Shown: in pieces, positions 33,098-41,543 of the stretch
Layout of the letters: the number at the start of each line of letters is the position of its first letter
Position numbering within the stretch: position 1 is the first letter of the stretch
Assembly (NCBI RefSeq): GCF_020907985.1
Contig: NZ_JAJJPA010000001.1
Coordinates: 372,001-436,000 of the forward strand
DNA: 64,000 bases
Direction of reading: 5' to 3'
Source: Kitasatospora humi
GTDB lineage: Bacteria > Actinomycetota > Actinomycetes > Streptomycetales > Streptomycetaceae
The notes under the pieces: model-generated
Told to the model about the DNA's origin: nothing
The model's input: the letters and a program-made list of their open reading frames with translations, nothing else
Database searches by the model: none
Translations under genes and position numbers: made by a program

Positions 33098-34078
33098 ATG
33101 CGTCGAACAGTTCGAGCGTGGACGGCAGTCTCGGCTCTCGTGACCGGGCTCCTCGTCACGGCAGGTCAGGCGTCGGCGGTCGGTTCGCACCCCGGCGCCG
33201 TTCCGGCCCCGGGGTGCGCGGGAGCGTCGGTGGCGGCGCCGCCGCAGCCAGGATCGGCCGCGGCGAAGTCCGGCTCCCTCGCCGGCCTCTACGCGATGGC
33301 CGAGAAGCACCACGCCACCTGGCTCACCTCGATGAGCTGCACGCTCGTCAGGCACAACCACGCCCTGGCCCCCGGGAGCAAGCGCAACACGGCGACGTCC
33401 GCCACCGCCTACAGCACCTACAACTGGTCCGGCTACCAGGTCAACGACGTCCCGGCGTTCACCACCGGCGAGTGGTCCGTGCCCACGGTCATCGTCCCGC
33501 AGCCGCCCACCTCGTCCATCAACCGCTACTACTCCGCCACCTGGGTCGGGGACGGCGGGGGGATCAACTCCGGTAGCGGCGCGCTCGTCCAGGCCGGCAC
33601 CGAACAGGACGTCATCAACGGCGTCGGCCAGTACTACGCCTGGTACGAGGTTGTGGGCGGCACGGGCGACACCGGCAGCGAACTCGTCCTCAACAACCTG
33701 ACCATCCATCCCGGAGACGCCATCTGGACCGGGATCCAGTACCCTGCCGGTCCCGGCAACGCCTATCTCGGCGTGTGCGACATGACCCTCAACACCTGCG
33801 CGTCCCTGAACGTCCCGACGTCCGCGGTGGGCAACTCCGCCGAGTGGATCATGGAAGCTCCGACGGTCGGCGGCGTGACGGCCCCGCTGCCGAACTACGG
33901 CACGGTCAACTTCACTGGTGCGTGCTCCTACATGGTCTGGCCCAACGGCACGTGCAGCCCGATCTCCGCGGGCACGGCGCCGGCGCAGATCCAGCTCGTC
34001 AGCGCAACGGGCCAGCCGCTGTCGGTCCCCGGTCCGCTCAACTCGGCCGGCACCGGCTTCACCACCTCCTTCCTGTAG
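33098..34078 (+). CDS. Secreted G1-family (eqolisin-type) endopeptidase
   Basis: 326 aa with a Sec signal peptide (residues 1-27: MRRTVR, hydrophobic stretch AVSALVTGLLV, cleavage after GQASA). A 60-residue propeptide-like region precedes the mature domain, which begins around YSTYNWSGYQV. G1 hallmarks are YSATWVGDGGG, the glutamine in ALVQAGTEQDV, WYEVVGG, and the glutamate in SAEWIMEAPTV near residue 250; Gln/Glu form the catalytic dyad of these acid proteases. Start ATG 33098 has AAGGG eight bases upstream; an earlier in-frame ATG lacks SD. A short 6-bp hairpin lies at 34088-34102. Likely an extracellular acid protease. Confidence 0.9.
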   Translation: MRRTVRAWTAVSALVTGLLVTAGQASAVGSHPGAVPAPGCAGASVAAPPQPGSAAAKSGSLAGLYAMAEKHHATWLTSMSCTLVRHNHALAPGSKRNTATSATAYSTYNWSGYQVNDVPAFTTGEWSVPTVIVPQPPTSSINRYYSATWVGDGGGINSGSGALVQAGTEQDVINGVGQYYAWYEVVGGTGDTGSELVLNNLTIHPGDAIWTGIQYPAGPGNAYLGVCDMTLNTCASLNVPTSAVGNSAEWIMEAPTVGGVTAPLPNYGTVNFTGACSYMVWPNGTCSPISAGTAPAQIQLVSATGQPLSVPGPLNSAGTGFTTSFL

Positions 34079-34290
34079 TACCCGGGCCGGGCTCCGAGCC
34101 CGTCCGGTGGCGGCGTTGATCGCCTCGCTGCGGTCCACGCCGCCACCTCCACTCGCCGCCATCAAGCCTCCGGCAAGGGGCCAGGCCGGCGCCAGCCCCC
34201 GGCCGGTCCGAGCACCCCTCCCCGAGCCCACACCAGCCCTCCTGGGCTGGGAAGTTCAGGAGGGAACTCCCTCATTGCCGACCCGGCCCA

Positions 34291-34383
34291 CCAATCGTCC
34301 AAGGAAGGTGTAGCTGCAGTAGCCGTGTCCGAGGTCGTAGTGCTGCCAGGGTTCGCCTGCCGCGGCGGCGCCGGAGCGCGGCG
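34291..34383 (-). mobile_element. Tyrosine integrase C-terminal fragment
   Basis: Directly downstream of the SDR stop the same strand encodes RSGAAAAGEPWQHYDLGHGYCSYTF, which matches the segment just before the conserved Cys cluster of actinobacterial tyrosine-type integrases (normally followed by FEQCPHRMAC). The Cys cluster itself is missing, and no catalytic Arg/Tyr core is present. It is a short relic of an integrated element. The rest of the 34079-34290 gap shows only a weak hairpin at 34088-34102. Confidence 0.5.
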
Positions 34384-35082
34384 TCAGCCGAGCTGTCCGG
34401 TCGGCCGCACGGTGATGTGGTTGATGTCCACGCCCACGGGCTGGTTGATGGCGAAGGCGATCGTGTTCGCGATCTGCTCGGGGGTCATCGTCGGCGAGGC
34501 GTCGGGGGTGCCGCCGCGCTCGTTCCAGAACGGGGTGTCCACCACCCCGGGGGCGACGACGGTCACGCCGACTCCGTCCTTGCCGACCAGCAGCCGGGTG
34601 TTCTCGGCGAGCGCGTGGGCGGCCCACTTGGTGACCGAGTACAGGTTGCCGGGCGTGTTGCGCACCCCGGCGACCGAACCGATGATCACGATCCGGCCCT
34701 TGGACTCCCTGAGGTGCGGCAGGGTCTCCCGCACCAGCAGGGCCGGACCAAGGACGTTGGTGAGGACCATGGCGCGCATGTCCTCGGGGGCGTGGCTCTC
34801 CAGGTTGCCGGGCAGTGAGAAACCGGCGTTGGCGATGACGTTGTCCAGCCGGCCCCACACGTCCACGACGCGGCGCACGGCGGAGGCGACGTCGTGCTCG
34901 TCGCCGGCGTCGCCGGTGATCGTCAGCAGCCGCTCGCCCGCTCCGGCCGAAGCGGCGAAGGCGGCCAGCTTGTCCGCGTCACGTCCGGTGACGGCCACGT
35001 GGTGGCCCTGCTTGAGCAGGGCGCGGGCGGTGGCGGCGCCGATTCCGGTCGAGCCACCGGTGATCAGCGTGACGGGTTCCAT
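34384..35082 (-). CDS. Short-chain dehydrogenase/reductase (classical SDR)
   Basis: 232 aa, classical length. TGxxxGIG in LITGGSTGIGAATARALL, the NAG motif in NVIANAGFSLPG, catalytic Ser in IIGSVAGVRN and YxxxK in YSVTKWAAHALAEN, all intact. The C-terminus PEQIANTIAFAINQPVGVDINHI is typical of YdfG/serine-dehydrogenase-like SDRs that reduce small keto or hydroxy-acid substrates with NADP. Start ATG 35082 follows GGAGGCC. It stands alone among mobile-element debris, so context gives no substrate hint. Confidence 0.9.
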   Translation of the reverse strand: MEPVTLITGGSTGIGAATARALLKQGHHVAVTGRDADKLAAFAASAGAGERLLTITGDAGDEHDVASAVRRVVDVWGRLDNVIANAGFSLPGNLESHAPEDMRAMVLTNVLGPALLVRETLPHLRESKGRIVIIGSVAGVRNTPGNLYSVTKWAAHALAENTRLLVGKDGVGVTVVAPGVVDTPFWNERGGTPDASPTMTPEQIANTIAFAINQPVGVDINHITVRPTGQLG

Positions 35083-35499
35083 GGGACGGCCTCCTGAGCG
35101 ATGTGGTCATCGGGGCTCCCGCAGCGTCCTGGATGTCCGCGAACGCGAGGTGGCGCGTGATCGACGGACTCCCCGCCCCCGGCCCCCCGAAACGCCTGCA
35201 CTATACCCAGCGATTCGCCCAGTTCCGGCACAGCACGCGACCTGGTCCCGGGATCCGTCCTCGGAATGGCTGGAAGACCTCCGGCCGGTGCCGCCTGCCG
35301 CGCCTGACGTGGAGCCTGCCGTTCCCATTCCCACGGACGGGAGAACACCGACGGTGAACCGCTGGTCGGAGAGGTGACGAGGACGCGGCCGGTCGTCGTC
35401 GTCCCCGCCATCGCGCTCAAGCGGCCCGCTCGTGAAGCCCTCGTCCAGCGCCTCGACCCAGGTCACATCGATGCGCATATCCTGGCGGCAGACCTGCAG

Positions 35500-35910
35500 G
35501 CGGGCGGGGACGCTGCTGCTGGGCGACCGGAACTTCGCCGCCGCCGACCTGCTGAACCACCTGGCCGCCACCGGCGCGGACCTGCTGGTGCGCCGCAAGT
35601 CCGGCCGCAGGCTGCCGGCGGTGGCCCGCTGCCGCGACGGCTCCTTCCTGGCCAGGCCCGGTTCCTCTGACCCTGCGCGTGATCGACGTTGAGATCGGCA
35701 TCACCACCTCCACGGGGACCCGCGCCGGCCCATACCGGCTGCTGACCACCCGCACCGAACCCGCCGCACACCCGGCCGCCGCACTCGTCCGGTTCCACCA
35801 CGAGCGCCGGGAGATCGAGACCGCCTACGCGGAGCTGAAGTCCACGATCCTGCGCGGACGGGTCCTGCGGACCCGCACCCCGGCCGGCGTCGAGCGGGAG
35901 GCCGCGGCGA
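35500..35910 (+). mobile_element. IS4-family transposase remnant
   Basis: Frame 1 (about 35500-35660) gives LLLGDRNFAAADLLNHLAAT, then LVRRKSGRRLPAVARCRDGS; frame 2 (about 35665-35910) gives RVIDVEIGITTSTG, AALVRFHHERREIETAYAEL and STILRGRVLRTRTPAG. These are the DDE core (Asp in GDRNF) and the Y-x2-R-x3-E-like (HERREIE) region of IS4/IS1182-like transposases. There is one frameshift near 35660 and both ends are missing. The stretch 35083-35499 shows no recognisable gene. Confidence 0.78.
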
Positions 35911-36034
35911 CGGGCCCTACCAGGGCTGCTCGATGCGGTTGGCCCGCCGCACCGACGGTCAGGTGCGGCGTCGCAGACCTGGGCGGTCAGCCGCTTGGCC
36001 GGGCCGCGCAGCGGCGTTCCAACCGCGCGGGGCG

Positions 36035-36208
36035 ATGTCCGACGAGGAGCTCGCGGCTGAGAACGTGACCGGCTGTCGTTGGTGGCGGTTTCCGGAGATC
36101 GTCGACCATGGAGGTCCGGATCTGTTCTCACCCCGCGACCTCGCGACCCCGCTGTCGGCGCTGATCGCCTTCGGGCTCCCGGCCGAGACGGTACGGCTCG
36201 GCCCCTGA
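36035..36208 (+). pseudogene. C-terminal fragment of a Nudix hydrolase
   Basis: The frame reads SDEELAAENVTGCRWWRFPE, then PRDLATPLSALIAFGLPAETVRLGP, matching the C-terminal tail of actinobacterial Nudix proteins (RWW-x-L-E ... PRDL ... PxEPVRLG). The Nudix box and N-terminal domain are absent, replaced by the IS4 fragment, so the insertion probably destroyed this gene. Confidence 0.55.
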
Positions 36209-36248
36209 GCTGCGGGGCACGCGGTGGCTCGGGGCGGAGGCCGTGAAC

Positions 36249-36435
36249 GCGTGGTGCCGGGCTCAACCCTCGCGGACGCGCAGGGCGAGCTCGAGGCGGG
36301 AGTGGATGCCCAACTTGCGGAAGATCTGCCGCAGATGGACGCCAGCGTGGTGCCGGGCTCAACCTTCGCGGACGCGCAGGGCGAGCTCGAGGCGGGAGTG
36401 GATGCCCAACTTGCGGAAGATCTGCCGCAGATGGA
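36249..36435. repeat. 96-bp tandem duplication at the 3' end of the LuxR gene
   Basis: The segment beginning GCGTGGTGCCGGGCTCAACC at 36249 recurs at 36345 (period 96 bp, one mismatch in the first 90 bases: CCCTCG versus CCTTCG). It covers the last roughly 25 codons of the large LuxR gene plus its stop. The copy nearer the gene is in frame and gives the real C-terminus; the outer copy is untranslated debris beyond the stop at 36359. Confidence 0.9.
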
Positions 36436-39400
36436 ACGCCACGGTGTGCGGGGAGAGGAACATCCGCCCGGCGATCTGGCGGTTGGTCATGCCCTGGGCG
36501 GCGTACTCGGCAACCGTGCGCTCCGTGTCGGTGAGGCTCGGCCAGCCGTTGGCCGGGCGGCGTTCCCGAGGGGGGCCGGGGCGTTCGCGGTGCGACCGTT
36601 GCCGCATGCCCAGCGCACGCAGTCGCCGGCGGGCCCGGGCGGCATCACGATCGGCGCCCAGGCGCAGATAGCCGTTGAGCGCCTCCTCCAGTTTCTCGAT
36701 GGCGAGCCCCCGGTCGACCGTCCTCAGCGACGCGCCGAGGTCCTCGACGGCCGAGGTTCGGGCCCAGGCGTCACGGTGGCCACGGGCAGCCGCTTCCAGT
36801 GAGGGAGCGTCCTGCCTCAGCAGCCCGTCGGCGTGGGCAGCGGCCGCATGGATGGCCGGGGCATCGGGGTTGGCGTCCACCAGCTGGCGGATCGCCGTGA
36901 CCACGGCGGCGGCATCGTCCGGCCGTCCGGCTGCCAGGAGCGTGCGTACCAGCCAGGGGGCGACCGCAGGTTCGCGGGCGAGGAGGACGGGCGCGGTGCG
37001 TGGGGCTGGGCTCGGCCAGAGGGTGGCCAGGGCGTTGCGCAGGTGGTCCGAGTCGTCCTCGGCGGCGGCGAGTTGGACCTCGATCCACTGGGCGAAGGTG
37101 GTGGGGCGCGGGGGCGCGGCGGGTGGGGGCTGGGGGTGCGCGGGCTTGGAGCGCGCGGGCTTGGAGCGTGCGGTCTTGGGGCGTTGGGGCCCAGGGGACG
37201 GGGGTGATGCCGGGTGGGATGCGGCGCCCGGAGTCGGGGCGGTCGGGGGTGGCGCGGGCGTCGTCGGCTTGGTCAGGGCGCGTGCGTGGTCGGCGGCTGA
37301 CGGGAACTCGCCGCGCTGCACCGCGAGGGCGGCCAGGATGGTGCGTGCCTGGCGCTCCGCCCAGCTGAAGCCCGCCGTCCGGGCCTGGTCGAGCGCCGCG
37401 GTCGCCTCGGCGAGGGCATCCAGCGGGCGGCCCTCGGCCATGGCGAGTTGGGCGGTCACCAAGTGGCGCAGCAACGGGACGGTGAACTCGGCGCCGGCCG
37501 GGGCCGACGCCAGGGCAGCCCTGGCCCGGCCGGTGTGGCCGAGCTGCACCAGCAAGAGGGCGTGCAGCAGTTCGATCGGGCTGTGCCAGCCGGCCGTCGA
37601 GCCGCCGGCGCGCAGGGCGGCTGCCTCTGCCACGAGGGAGAGCGCCTCGGTGGCACGTCCGTTCCGCCAGGCGATCGTGGCTTCACCCAGCCGGACGGCC
37701 GCACCGAGGTCAAGCCCGTGCGCGAGGGCGAGCCGGTGGACCTCGGCCAGCCGGACGCCGGCGTCGGGGGCCGCTTGCGCCGCCAGGGCCGCGGTCTTGG
37801 TGAGCAGTGCGTCCTGTCGGACCGGAGCCGGCAGGGCGGGGAGGGTTGCCGGCTCGGTCACGGTGGCGAGGCACTCACGGTACTTGCCGCGCAGGAGCAG
37901 TGCGGTGGCCAGCGAGGTGCGCAGCCGAGCGGTGATGACGGGATCGGGTGCGGGTGCGGGTGCGGAGGCGGGTGCGGGTGCGACTGTGGGTGTGGGCCCG
38001 GGCGCACGTGCGGGTGCGGGTGCGAGTGCGGGTGCGGGTGTCAGGGCGGGGGCGGGCGCGGGCGCGGGGGTTGGTGGTCGTGAAGCAGGTGAGAGGGAAG
38101 GGGGTGACTGAGCGCTCGCTTGGCTGATGGCCGGCGGTGGGCTTGGCGGATGGAGCTCCGCACCCAGGGCGTTGCGGGCCAGGCTCAGCGCCTTCGCCAC
38201 GGCACCCGAGCGCAGGCAGGCCTCGGCGGCGAGGGCGACCATGGGGGTGGCGGCGCGGGCGTCCGTGAGCACGTCGACGCCGCGCAGCGCCAACGCCGCC
38301 GCCGTGCCCGGATCGTCGGCCAAGGACTCGCTGGCCGCGACGCGCAGCAGAGTGCCGGTGGCCGGGTCGTCCGGGTGGGCGCCGTGCAGCAGGTGCGGGG
38401 CGGCCTCGGTGATGGAGTGGCCGCGCGCCAGCTGGATGGTCAGCGCCTGCCGGTGCAGTGCGGCCCGGATCGCCCGTGGGAGGTCGGACAGGACCACCTG
38501 GCGCAGCAGTTCGTGACGGAACGTCAGCTCGTCTGACGTGCTGTCCAGTAGGCCGGTGCGGGCCGCTGCGCGAACCGCGGGGGCGAGCGCGCCCACTGGC
38601 CGTCGCAGCAGCTGGGCCACGTCCTCGGGGAGGCTGGAGCGCCCCAGCACGGCCGCGGCTTCCAGCAGTTCACGGACGGGCGGGGGTGCCGCTTGGAGCC
38701 GGCGACCGGTCAGGTCGTGCAGTGCGGTGGTCGGCTCGGTCACCTCGGTCAGGCGGGCGTGGCCGCCATCGAGTCGCAGGGTGGTGTCTGCGTCAAGGGC
38801 GTTGAGCAGTTCGATCAGCAGCTGAGGACTGCCCTGGGCCATGCCCAGCAGCTCGGCCAGCTCCGGATCCGGCGGCGCGCCGAGCAGGTCGGCGCCGACC
38901 TGCAGTAGGGAGTCGGGGGCGAGTGGCCGGAGCACCAGCCGGGGGACGCGGTCGGCGGTGGCCGGCGGCTCGCCGCTCCAGGCCTCACCGGCGAGCACCA
39001 GCAAGGCCTTCTCGCGGTGGACGGCGACCAGCTGACGGAGCCTCGGCAACGGCACGACCGGCTGGTCGCAGGTGATGAGCACGGGCGCGGTGCGCAGCTG
39101 CTCGGCCAGCAGGGTGTGGGCTCGGCGCAACGCCGGGTGGACGGGGGCGCCGCCGGACGCCGCATCACCGGGGGCGAAGCTGGTGGCTGGGCCGGCCGGG
39201 GGGGGCGGGGCAGTCGGGCCGCCCTGCCCGGGGATGGCCGGGCCGGCTGCCGCGGCTGTCGCAGTTGCGGTCGCTGCCGCCGCGGCAGCCGGTGAGGACG
39301 CCGTGCCGAGCGCGGTGAGCAGGCTGGCGGCCAGCGGCTCGGCGGCGCCGCGCAGCACGCGGACCACGTGGAAGCCGCGTGTGTCGGCCAGGCGTTCGCC

Positions 39401-39607
39401 CTCCCGGAACAGCCGCGTCCGGCCGTAGCCCGCCGGCCCGGTGACCGCGGCCAGCAGGGCTTGTCGGCTCCCCAGGACCCGGTCCATCCAGAGGGTGAGC
39501 TGGTCGAGTTCGGCGTCTCGTCCGCGCAGCGGTGTCACTCCGGTGTCGGTGGGCGGTTGCTCTGACGGGGCATGAGCCTGAGCTGGTACGCGGGGGCCGG
39601 TCAACAA
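36359..39607 (-). CDS. Large LuxR-family transcriptional regulator with AAA-type ATPase domain (LAL type)
   Basis: 1082 aa. The N-terminal NTPase domain begins at LRGRDAELDQLTLWMDRVL; the Walker A region reads TGPAGYGRTRLF (about residue 52), with Arg replacing the usual Lys, so ATP binding may be weakened. Residues about 500-555 are a nearly pure Pro-Ala linker (PAPAPAP, with a few Thr/Leu), coded by a repetitive stretch at 37940-38100. TPR-like helices follow, then a LuxR HTH at the C-terminus (LTDTERTVAEYAAQGMTNRQ, then AFHLRQIFRKLGIHSRLELAL). LAL regulators often activate biosynthetic clusters. TTG 39607 has GAGGA upstream. The target is unknown; the MFS gene cluster upstream is a candidate. 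Confidence 0.87.
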   Translation of the reverse strand: MLTGPRVPAQAHAPSEQPPTDTGVTPLRGRDAELDQLTLWMDRVLGSRQALLAAVTGPAGYGRTRLFREGERLADTRGFHVVRVLRGAAEPLAASLLTALGTASSPAAAAAATATATAAAAGPAIPGQGGPTAPPPPAGPATSFAPGDAASGGAPVHPALRRAHTLLAEQLRTAPVLITCDQPVVPLPRLRQLVAVHREKALLVLAGEAWSGEPPATADRVPRLVLRPLAPDSLLQVGADLLGAPPDPELAELLGMAQGSPQLLIELLNALDADTTLRLDGGHARLTEVTEPTTALHDLTGRRLQAAPPPVRELLEAAAVLGRSSLPEDVAQLLRRPVGALAPAVRAAARTGLLDSTSDELTFRHELLRQVVLSDLPRAIRAALHRQALTIQLARGHSITEAAPHLLHGAHPDDPATGTLLRVAASESLADDPGTAAALALRGVDVLTDARAATPMVALAAEACLRSGAVAKALSLARNALGAELHPPSPPPAISQASAQSPPSLSPASRPPTPAPAPAPALTPAPALAPAPARAPGPTPTVAPAPASAPAPAPDPVITARLRTSLATALLLRGKYRECLATVTEPATLPALPAPVRQDALLTKTAALAAQAAPDAGVRLAEVHRLALAHGLDLGAAVRLGEATIAWRNGRATEALSLVAEAAALRAGGSTAGWHSPIELLHALLLVQLGHTGRARAALASAPAGAEFTVPLLRHLVTAQLAMAEGRPLDALAEATAALDQARTAGFSWAERQARTILAALAVQRGEFPSAADHARALTKPTTPAPPPTAPTPGAASHPASPPSPGPQRPKTARSKPARSKPAHPQPPPAAPPRPTTFAQWIEVQLAAAEDDSDHLRNALATLWPSPAPRTAPVLLAREPAVAPWLVRTLLAAGRPDDAAAVVTAIRQLVDANPDAPAIHAAAAHADGLLRQDAPSLEAAARGHRDAWARTSAVEDLGASLRTVDRGLAIEKLEEALNGYLRLGADRDAARARRRLRALGMRQRSHRERPGPPRERRPANGWPSLTDTERTVAEYAAQGMTNRQIAGRMFLSPHTVAFHLRQIFRKLGIHSRLELALRVREG

Positions 39608-39920
39608 TGGGGTCCTCGCCGGGTGTGGTGGTGGGCGGCGCTTGCGGGTGGGCCGAGGCGGCTGCCCCGGGGCGATGGGTGCGGCCGGCAGGTGGGTGGC
39701 TGCGTGCAGCTCCGGGGCGGTGGGCGCGGCCGGCTGGTGCCTGGGTGGGCCGGGTGGGGGTCGGGTAGCTCGGGTGGTTCGGTGGCGCAGGGCGGCTCGC
39801 GGAGTTCGGAGGTCAGCGGGTGGGTGGCTTCGGTCGACAGGGTGGCCTGGGCGGCGCGGGTCATGGGCAACAGGCCGCGGGCAGTGGGTCGCGGGCCGCC
39901 CTCACGGGTCAGGGGCACGG

Positions 39921-40040
39921 GCAGTGGTCAGGGGGAGCGGGGCCCGGCAGTGGTCAGGGGGAGCGGGTCACGGGCAGTGTCAGGGGGAGCGGGTCACGGC
40001 AGTGTCGGGGGGAACAGGTCACGGCCAGTGGTCAGGCGGC
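39921..40040. repeat. Imperfect 25-27-bp tandem repeat
   Basis: Five units beginning GCAGTG(G)TCAGGGGGAGCGGG at about 39921, 39947, 39974, 39999 and 40024 (periods 26, 27, 25, 25). They lie in the 472-bp gap 39608-40079 between the LuxR gene start and the MFS gene end. The rest of the gap is G-rich, low-complexity DNA (repeated GGTGGGTGGC-like words) with no gene I can support. Confidence 0.75.
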
Positions 40041-40079
40041 GGACGGCACGGTTGGCGGGTGCGGTGCGTCGGGCTCCGC

Positions 40080-41543
40080 TCAGGCGTCGACCGGCTGCGG
40101 TTGGTCGTCACCCCGTGCCAGTTTCCCGCCGGGCAGCAGCAGCGCGAGGGCAGCGCAGCAGAGCGCCAGCAGCACCGCCAGCCCGTACGCGTCGGCCAGG
40201 CCGGAGGCGAACTGCGCCGCGTACTGGGCGCTGCCGGTTCCGGCGGTGACGAAGCGTATGGCGAGCGCACTGAGCACGGCGACGCCCAGGGCCTGGCAGA
40301 CGCGTTGGGTGGCCTGGAAGAGCGCGGTGCCGCGGGTGACGGCCGAACGCGGGACATCGCTGAGCGCGGTGACCTGGGTGAGGGGCGGGATCACCCCGGC
40401 GCCGGCCCCGGCGATCACCAGCGGCAGGGCCAGCCGGGCCGGGTCGGGGTCGCCGGCCCTGGCCCGCAGCAGCGCGACGCCGACGGCGAGCAACAGGAAC
40501 CCGGCGGTGAGCGGTAGTCGCGGCCCCCAGCGGTCCCGGATCCGGCCGCCGAGCAGTCCGGTGGCACCGCCCGCCACCGCCATCGGCAGCACGGCCAGCC
40601 CGGCGTCGAGGGCACTGGAGCGATGGACCACCTGGATGGAGAGCGGAAGCAGGAACTGGGTGCCGAAGAAGGGCACTTGGCCGAGGACGTTGATCGCGCT
40701 GCCGATCCCGTAACTGCGCAGGCGGTAGAGCCGGAAGTCGAAGGGGCCGGCGTGACCCGAGAACTGCCTGACGAGCAGGAGGACGAACCCCGCCGCGCCC
40801 ACCCCGAAGGCGAGCAGCGCCGTGGCCCGCCGCCCGGAACCGAGCTGCGTGGCACCCAGCAGCAGCCCACCGAAGGCCGGACAGACGGCGGCCAGGCTCA
40901 GCCAGTCCGGTGGCCGGCGCGAGGGGTCGCGGGGCTCGTCGGGAGCCAGCACGCGGTGGCCCAACAGGACCCCGACCACCCCGATCGGGACGTTGACGAA
41001 GAAGATCCAGCTGGTCAGATGGGCGTCGATGAAGGCGCCGCCGACCAGGGGGCCGATCATCGGGGCGAAGACCAGCACCAGGCCGAAGACGCCGAAGGCG
41101 ATGCCCCGCCGCTCGGGCGGGAAGGCGGTGAACAGCCGTGCGGAGCCCAGTGGCAGGGCGAAGCCTCCGGCCAGGCCCTGCAGCACCCGGGCGGCGATCA
41201 GCAGGCCGAGGGTCGGCGCCAGCCCGCAGAGCAGGGAGGCGCCGGAGAAGCCGAGGAGTGAGGCGAGGAAGACCCGCTTGGTGCCGAACCGGTCGCCCAG
41301 CTCGCCGGCCAGCGGGGTGGCAATGCCGAGCGCCAGGGCGTAGCCGCTGACCACCCACTGGACTTCGGAGGTGGGCGCCGCGTAGCGCAGCTGCAGCGCG
41401 TGCACCGCGACGTTGACCACCGTGGTGTCCAGGATGGTCATGAACGAGCCGACCGAGACCGCCAGCAGCGTCTGCCAGGGCGATCGGCCGCCGGGCCGGG
41501 GCGGTGCGCCGGCCCGGGTGGTGGAGGCGGAGTGGGAGGTCAT
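40080..41543 (-). CDS. DHA2-type MFS drug exporter (EmrB/QacA-like)
   Basis: 487 aa, 14 predicted membrane helices. Motif C-like LDTTVVNVAVHALQ at helix 1, ALALGIATPLAGELGDRFGTKRVF (motif A, GxLaDrxGxkrxl), LIAARVLQGLAGGFALPLG and IFFVNVPIGVVGVLLGHRVL are all characteristic of the DHA2 family of drug/proton antiporters. It starts at ATG 41543, overlapping the stop of the upstream amidohydrolase by 4 bp (ATGA), so the two are co-expressed. That pairing suggests export of, or resistance to, a compound that the hydrolase also handles. The signal at 42921-42982 probably controls both. Confidence 0.92.
   Translation of the reverse strand: MTSHSASTTRAGAPPRPGGRSPWQTLLAVSVGSFMTILDTTVVNVAVHALQLRYAAPTSEVQWVVSGYALALGIATPLAGELGDRFGTKRVFLASLLGFSGASLLCGLAPTLGLLIAARVLQGLAGGFALPLGSARLFTAFPPERRGIAFGVFGLVLVFAPMIGPLVGGAFIDAHLTSWIFFVNVPIGVVGVLLGHRVLAPDEPRDPSRRPPDWLSLAAVCPAFGGLLLGATQLGSGRRATALLAFGVGAAGFVLLLVRQFSGHAGPFDFRLYRLRSYGIGSAINVLGQVPFFGTQFLLPLSIQVVHRSSALDAGLAVLPMAVAGGATGLLGGRIRDRWGPRLPLTAGFLLLAVGVALLRARAGDPDPARLALPLVIAGAGAGVIPPLTQVTALSDVPRSAVTRGTALFQATQRVCQALGVAVLSALAIRFVTAGTGSAQYAAQFASGLADAYGLAVLLALCCAALALLLPGGKLARGDDQPQPVDA

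Noticed and set aside
35083..35499. Coding gene between the SDR and the IS4 fragment
   Set aside because: Only short composition-driven open frames; no motif or SD.
39608..40079. Small gene in the G-rich gap before the LAL regulator
   Set aside because: Open frames exist on both strands but translate to Gly/Arg/Ser repeats caused by the tandem repeat.
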